This document shows, one piece after another, positions 23,423 to 26,983 of a DNA stretch of 26,983 bases; the first letter of the stretch is position 1, and each line of letters opens with the position of its first letter. The notes under the pieces were generated by a model. The model worked only from the letters and a program-made list of their open reading frames with translations, had not been told where the DNA came from and ran no database searches. The DNA is from an uncultured bacterium (GTDB lineage: Bacteria > Patescibacteriota > Minisyncoccia > Phycocordibacterales > UBA9973): positions 1 to 26,983 of the forward strand of contig CAIQBF010000025.1 in NCBI GenBank assembly GCA_903869975.1, in the 5' to 3' direction. Both the position numbers and the translations under genes were made by a program.

Positions 23423-23953
23423 TTATAAAATCTCTTTTTCCAGCCTCTTTGCTATACCCTCTTCACTAATAGGTTTCAATAGTTTCTTTAATTCCGGGTC
23501 AGCAGACAAATCAATGCCATTTTTCTCAAGAAGAAGCGCTAACATTTGCATGACTTTCGTGATTTCCCTTTCAGATATAAGATTTATCTGCAAATGAATT
23601 TCTTCGCGAAGATCATCGACCTTAACGGTACGATTTTGAGATATGAGTACAAAAACAGCAAGGATTATAGCTTCCAGGGATACAATGGTCGTAAGTAAAC
23701 TAAATGGAAACGGATCAAATGGTTCAACACCGCGTATTTGATTGGTGTTTATGAGTATCCACGCCAAAAATATACCTATGTTTATTAGCAGGAATGACAT
23801 GCTTCCAAAAGTCGTCGTCATCCAATCCGCAAGTTTCTCCGCAGATGTTCTCTTGGCGTCAGCTTTTGCTTTGATCGTCCTCAGTACTTTGTGATGCGTT
23901 TCTGTTTCCTCATTGAACAATGAACGCAGAAAGGTAAGTGGATTTTTAGACAT
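23423..23953 (-). CDS. DUF1003 membrane protein
   Basis: A 176-residue protein of the DUF1003 family, whose function is not established. Family features are visible: ADWMTTTFGSMSFLLINIGIF, WILIN, the FDPFPFSLLTTIVSLEAIILAVFVLISQNR block, and a charged C-terminal half. Two membrane helices are predicted at about 51-70 and 84-104; both ends are probably cytoplasmic. I use the ATG at 23953 (MSKNPLTFLRSLF). A TTG nine bases upstream is possible but less likely. It lies 14 nt after secA and 3 nt before the YqfO-like gene, so it is part of the same operon. Confidence 0.85.
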   Translation of the reverse strand: MSKNPLTFLRSLFNEETETHHKVLRTIKAKADAKRTSAEKLADWMTTTFGSMSFLLINIGIFLAWILINTNQIRGVEPFDPFPFSLLTTIVSLEAIILAVFVLISQNRTVKVDDLREEIHLQINLISEREITKVMQMLALLLEKNGIDLSADPELKKLLKPISEEGIAKRLEKEIL

Positions 23954-23967
23954 ACATCCCAATACTA

Positions 23968-26454
23968 CTAACGTCCGTGACAGGCTTTGTACTTTTTGCC
24001 ACTACCACATGGGCACGGCTCGTTGCGTCCGACTTTTGCGACACCTGCTTTCGCTTCGTCGGCTGGTGTTTTGTCGAGAACTTCTTCGTGTTCGGCTGTA
24101 AGTACTGAGAGATTGGAAGGAACCGTCTCGGCAGTAACGCTTGCGGTCTGTGCCTGTTCGACGTTGATCGTCGCGATCATGTCACCTACCTGGGCGCGGA
24201 ATGCGTTTTCCATATCGCGGAACAAGCGCAAACCTTCTCGCTGATACTCAACAAGCGGCTCGCGGCCACCGTATGCGCGAAGATTGACCGAAGAACGGAG
24301 GTGATCCATCGTCTCGAGATGTTCAACCCAGAGAAGGTCGGTAACGTAGAGCACGATGCGGCGGAATGTTTCGATAAATGCCTCATCGCCTACCATTGCA
24401 CGTTTTGCATCAACATTTGCCTTGAATGCTTCATCGGCTCCAACGAATTCAACAAGGTATGCCTGAATATCCTCTTTCTTCGAGCGAAGCATTGTGCGTC
24501 GGCGAGCATACACGATCCCACGCTGATGCGAAAGAACGTTGTCGTACTCAAGAGTATGTTTGCGGGCATCAAAATGAAATCCTTCGATCTTCTTCTGAGC
24601 ACCTTCAAGCGCACGATTGATGAGGCTGTTCTCGATTGGCTGATTCTCGGGAATACCGAAGCGTCCCATCATAGCCTTGATGCGTTCAGAACCGAATACG
24701 CGCATGAGATCATCCTCAAGCGAAACGAAAAACTGCGTTTCTCCTGGGTCACCCTGACGTCCGGCGCGTCCGCGAAGCTGGTTGTCGATACGGCGAGCCT
24801 CATGACGTTCAGTACCGAGCACAAACAATCCACCAAGGTCCTGCACTTCCTTGCGGGCTTCATCGCTTGTGGGATACCCGCCAAGAATAATGTCGATACC
24901 GCGACCGGCCATGTTGGTCGCTACCGTTACTGCGCCCTTCTTACCTGCTTGAGCAATCAGCTCACCTTCCTTTTCATGATTTTTGGCATTAAGCACAGTA
25001 TGCGGCACGCCAGCATCACGCAAATACGCAGAGAGCAATTCGTTGCGCTCGATAGAAATCGTTCCGATAAGTACCGGCTGGCCTTTTTCGTGGCGCTTGC
25101 GCACTTCTTCGGCGATAGCCTGCCATTTACCTTTTTCGGTCTGGAAAATAAAATCATTGTGATCGACACGCTTGATGTCACGATGTGTCGGCATCTCAAT
25201 AACATCGAGACCGTACACCTTGCGGAATTCTTCCTCGCTCGTCTTACCTGTTCCGGTCATACCGGAGAGTTTCTTATAGAAACGGAAGTAATTCTGGAAC
25301 GTGATCGATGCAGCAGTGCGTGTCTCTTTCTGAACTTTCACATTCTCCTTGGCCTCAATAGCCTGATGAAGACCTTCGTTCCAGCGGCGGCCTGGCTGCA
25401 TGCGTCCGGTAAATGGATCCACAATCACGGCCTCACCATCACGAACAACATAATCACGGTCGCGAACAAAAAGCGCTCGAGCGCGAACGGCTGTTTCGAG
25501 GTGGTGAACGTACTTGATGCCCTTTTCTGTATATATATTGTCTATACCGAGCACTTTCTCGGCTTTTGAAATACCTGCATCAGTGAGTGCGATCGCTTTT
25601 TTCTTTTCGTCGACAGCGTAATCGTCTACGGGAACAAGTTTTGCCGCGATATCAGCAAACGTACGGTAAAAATCTTCGCTCTCAGCAGCTTCGCTTGAAA
25701 TAATAAGCGGTGTGCGTGATTCATCGATAAGAATCGAGTCGATCTCATCCACAACAGCGTAATTATGTTCGCGCTGTACGATGTCGTCCACACGGCTCGC
25801 AAGATTGTCGCGGAGATAATCGAAACCATACTCGTTGTTCGTACCGTACGTGATATCGGCAGCGTATGATTCGCGACGGCTTGATGGACGGAGAAATTCA
25901 TACACGACTTTGTACATCGCGACACCATCACGCTCGGAATCTTTTTCCGTATGAGTCGGATCGTAGAGGAACGATGCGTTCTGTGAATTTACTACGCCAA
26001 GAGAAAGGCCGAGAAACTGATACACCTGTCCCATCCATACACCGTCGCGCCGTGCGAGGTAATCGTTGACGGTGACGACATGCACACCAAGACCGGTGAG
26101 TGCATTGAGATATACCGGAAGGGTCGCTACGAGCGTCTTTCCTTCTCCTGTACGCATCTCCGCGATGTTTCCTCGATGAAGAGCAATACCTCCGAGAATC
26201 TGAACATCATAGTGGCGCTGACCGAGTGTTCGGCGAGATGCCTCGCGCACGAGCGCGAAAGCCTCCGGGAGGAGCGAGTCCAGAGACTCCCCTTTGGAAT
26301 ACCGCTCTTTAAGTTCAGCCGTCCTTACGGGAAAATCTTCGTCTTTCAAGGCTTTTAGAGCCTCTTCAAGGGAATTGACCTTCGCCACAAGGGGTTTTGC
26401 CGCCTTCAGGAATTTGGTCGTCGTATTGCCAAAAATGTTCTCATATATAGACAT
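23968..26454 (-). CDS. secA: SecA, preprotein translocase ATPase
   Basis: The motor that drives unfolded preproteins through SecYEG. The 828 residues contain the Walker A MRTGEGKT (100-107), VVDEIDSILIDESRTPLI (DEAD-type Walker B), FQNYFRFYKKLSGMTGTGKTSEEEF, ATNMAGRGIDI and RGRAGRQGDPG (helicase motifs V and VI), and VSLEDDLMRVFG. The C-terminus is the zinc-binding SEC-C motif CPCGSGKKYKACHG (C814, C816, C825, H826), which usually binds SecB or ribosomes. Length is normal for compact SecA. Its promoter (TGA-TATACT) ends 9 nt before the ATG. It leads an operon with DUF1003 and a membrane-anchored YqfO-like gene. Confidence 0.98.
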   Translation of the reverse strand: MSIYENIFGNTTTKFLKAAKPLVAKVNSLEEALKALKDEDFPVRTAELKERYSKGESLDSLLPEAFALVREASRRTLGQRHYDVQILGGIALHRGNIAEMRTGEGKTLVATLPVYLNALTGLGVHVVTVNDYLARRDGVWMGQVYQFLGLSLGVVNSQNASFLYDPTHTEKDSERDGVAMYKVVYEFLRPSSRRESYAADITYGTNNEYGFDYLRDNLASRVDDIVQREHNYAVVDEIDSILIDESRTPLIISSEAAESEDFYRTFADIAAKLVPVDDYAVDEKKKAIALTDAGISKAEKVLGIDNIYTEKGIKYVHHLETAVRARALFVRDRDYVVRDGEAVIVDPFTGRMQPGRRWNEGLHQAIEAKENVKVQKETRTAASITFQNYFRFYKKLSGMTGTGKTSEEEFRKVYGLDVIEMPTHRDIKRVDHNDFIFQTEKGKWQAIAEEVRKRHEKGQPVLIGTISIERNELLSAYLRDAGVPHTVLNAKNHEKEGELIAQAGKKGAVTVATNMAGRGIDIILGGYPTSDEARKEVQDLGGLFVLGTERHEARRIDNQLRGRAGRQGDPGETQFFVSLEDDLMRVFGSERIKAMMGRFGIPENQPIENSLINRALEGAQKKIEGFHFDARKHTLEYDNVLSHQRGIVYARRRTMLRSKKEDIQAYLVEFVGADEAFKANVDAKRAMVGDEAFIETFRRIVLYVTDLLWVEHLETMDHLRSSVNLRAYGGREPLVEYQREGLRLFRDMENAFRAQVGDMIATINVEQAQTASVTAETVPSNLSVLTAEHEEVLDKTPADEAKAGVAKVGRNEPCPCGSGKKYKACHGR

Positions 26455-26463
26455 AGGAACTGG

Positions 26464-26472
26464 AGTATATCA
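26464..26472 (-). promoter_or_regulatory. Extended -10 promoter of secA
   Basis: Minus strand reads TGA-TATACT, ending 9 nt before the secA ATG. The stretch between has no Shine-Dalgarno sequence. Confidence 0.5.
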
Positions 26473-26488
26473 CGGAATATCCCCCACG

Positions 26489-26515
26489 AAAAACGCCCGA
26501 CCTTGCGGTCGAGCG
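26489..26515 (-). terminator. Intrinsic terminator of the lysine-rich gene
   Basis: On the minus strand CGCTCGACC, a GCAA tetraloop and GGTCGGGCG form a stem (26494-26515, one mismatch) followed by TTTTT (26489-26493). It lies 27 bp after the stop. The flanking ACGAAA/TTTCGT could extend pairing. It separates this gene from the secA promoter. Confidence 0.8.
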
Positions 26516-26542
26516 GATTTCGTAAGTGGGAACAGAATGTGA

Positions 26543-26659
26543 TTATTTCTTCGCTTTCTTTGTAGTCTTCTTCTTTGCAACCTTCTTGACTGCTTTCTTT
26601 GCAACCTTCTTTACAACCTTCTTGACTGCTTTCTTAACTGCCTTCTTTTTTGCTGCCAT
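26543..26659 (-). CDS. Lysine-rich 38-residue basic protein, histone H1-tail-like
   Basis: A very small gene encoding MAAKKKAVKKAVKKV followed by more KKAVKK and KKVAKK units and ending KKAKK. More than half of the 38 residues are lysine; the rest are almost all alanine and valine, with two threonines. There are no acidic or aromatic residues. A 36-nt unit is tandemly repeated (21 identical bases at 26579-26599 and 26615-26635). It resembles the lysine-rich tails of bacterial H1-like proteins (Hc1, AlgP types), so nucleic-acid binding and chromosome compaction are likely but inferred. It could also be a minor ribosome-associated peptide. A dedicated terminator follows and an AT-rich region precedes it. 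Confidence 0.75.
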   Translation of the reverse strand: MAAKKKAVKKAVKKVVKKVAKKAVKKVAKKKTTKKAKK

Positions 26660-26983
26660 AAATTTTTTTTGAATTAATTTTTAAGAGGCGCTTTCGATTC
26701 CGACCACACAAAATATTTTCGAAATGTTTTTTATGAAAATAATTTCTTAAAAAATATTTTGTGAACAAATCAAAACGCGACTAAAATAATTATCCTACAT
26801 GCGAAGCGCGCGCGCAATATTTTTTTCACAAAACTGTGGAAAACTTTCGCGAAAAAATATTTTTTTATTTTGTAAAAAATAATTTCGCGCATTTTATTTT
26901 GTAAAAATTATTTTTTCACTCGAATGATGCACACAAAAAATGTGTGGAACAAAAATTTCAACGCAGCGAAGACTGGGCAGAAA
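26660..26983. other. AT-rich noncoding region upstream of the lysine-rich gene
   Basis: About 320 bp with no credible gene and long A/T runs. It contains a 13-bp inverted repeat (26707-26719 with 26751-26763, CACAAAATATTTT), a (GC)5 run at 26806-26815, the palindrome TTTCGCGAAA at 26845-26854, and two weak DnaA-box-like words (TGTGGAAAA at 26835-26843, TGTGGAACA at 26943-26951). It ends in copy 3 of the loop element. The promoter of the lysine-rich gene must lie here, but many TA-rich words prevent a clear choice. Confidence 0.6.
26959..26980 (+). repeat. 22-nt conserved loop element, copy 3 (hairpin cut by window end)
   Basis: Identical to copy 1 over all 22 bases. Preceded by CAAAAATTT and followed by AAA before the window ends, so a matching right arm probably continues beyond base 26983. 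Confidence 0.85.

Noticed and set aside
24301..25569. 422-codon plus-strand open frame opposite secA
   Set aside because: Antisense shadow of SecA. The translation is Cys/His/Phe-rich and matches no family I know, while SecA motifs are all present on the other strand.
26835..26951. Replication origin with DnaA boxes
   Set aside because: Only two imperfect boxes, no cluster, and no dnaA, dnaN, rpmH or gyrase gene nearby. Kept only as a weak possibility.
1..26983. TGA recoded as glycine or tryptophan
   Set aside because: All housekeeping genes are full length under the standard code, with Gly as GGN and Trp as TGG. TGA is simply not used as a stop here.

Overview
The window looks like a chromosomal stretch of a small-genome bacterium, most likely from the Candidate Phyla Radiation (Patescibacteria, Parcubacteria-like). 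This is inference from protein style, a short non-classical PurL, an alternative GlmU-like nucleotidyltransferase, DUF1003, a 38-residue lysine-rich basic protein, tight operons and near absence of Shine-Dalgarno sequences. No rRNA, tRNA, CRISPR array, transposase or phage gene was seen.

Layout, left to right. A truncated purM and purE (minus strand), with kbl just upstream, open the window. A small unknown plus-strand gene and a bidirectional terminator follow. Then come minus-strand tdh and a GlmU-like gene, purD, a 58-residue plus-strand unknown, purN, plus-strand idi, and a large minus-strand ppsA. A 129-bp GC-rich palindrome separates ppsA from a divergent aminotransferase. A more AT-rich patch holds an unknown 230-residue gene, a possibly structured noncoding segment and a small Cys-motif protein. 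Next is the five-gene minus-strand operon guaB-purA-purL-purQ-purF (21166 down to 13191), then rsmE (plus), a secreted glucosaminidase-like hydrolase (minus), the operon secA-DUF1003-YqfO-like (minus), a lysine-rich mini-protein (minus) and about 320 bp of very AT-rich noncoding DNA.

How the genes fit together. PurF, PurD, PurN, PurL with PurQ, PurM and PurE cover most of the route from PRPP to CAIR; PurA and GuaB start the AMP and GMP branches. purK, purC, purB, purH and guaA are not in the window. SDR-type threonine dehydrogenase plus Kbl would turn threonine into glycine and acetyl-CoA, and glycine is the substrate of PurD.

Genome-style signals. At least nine genes have a -10-like hexamer, often preceded by TGn, ending only 6 to 9 nt before the ATG, which predicts leaderless mRNAs. 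All 24 visible stop codons are TAA (17) or TAG (7), with no TGA. The most unusual signal is a 22-nt sequence present three times, in the same orientation: twice as the loop of long perfect hairpins whose arms are otherwise unrelated, and once cut by the window end.
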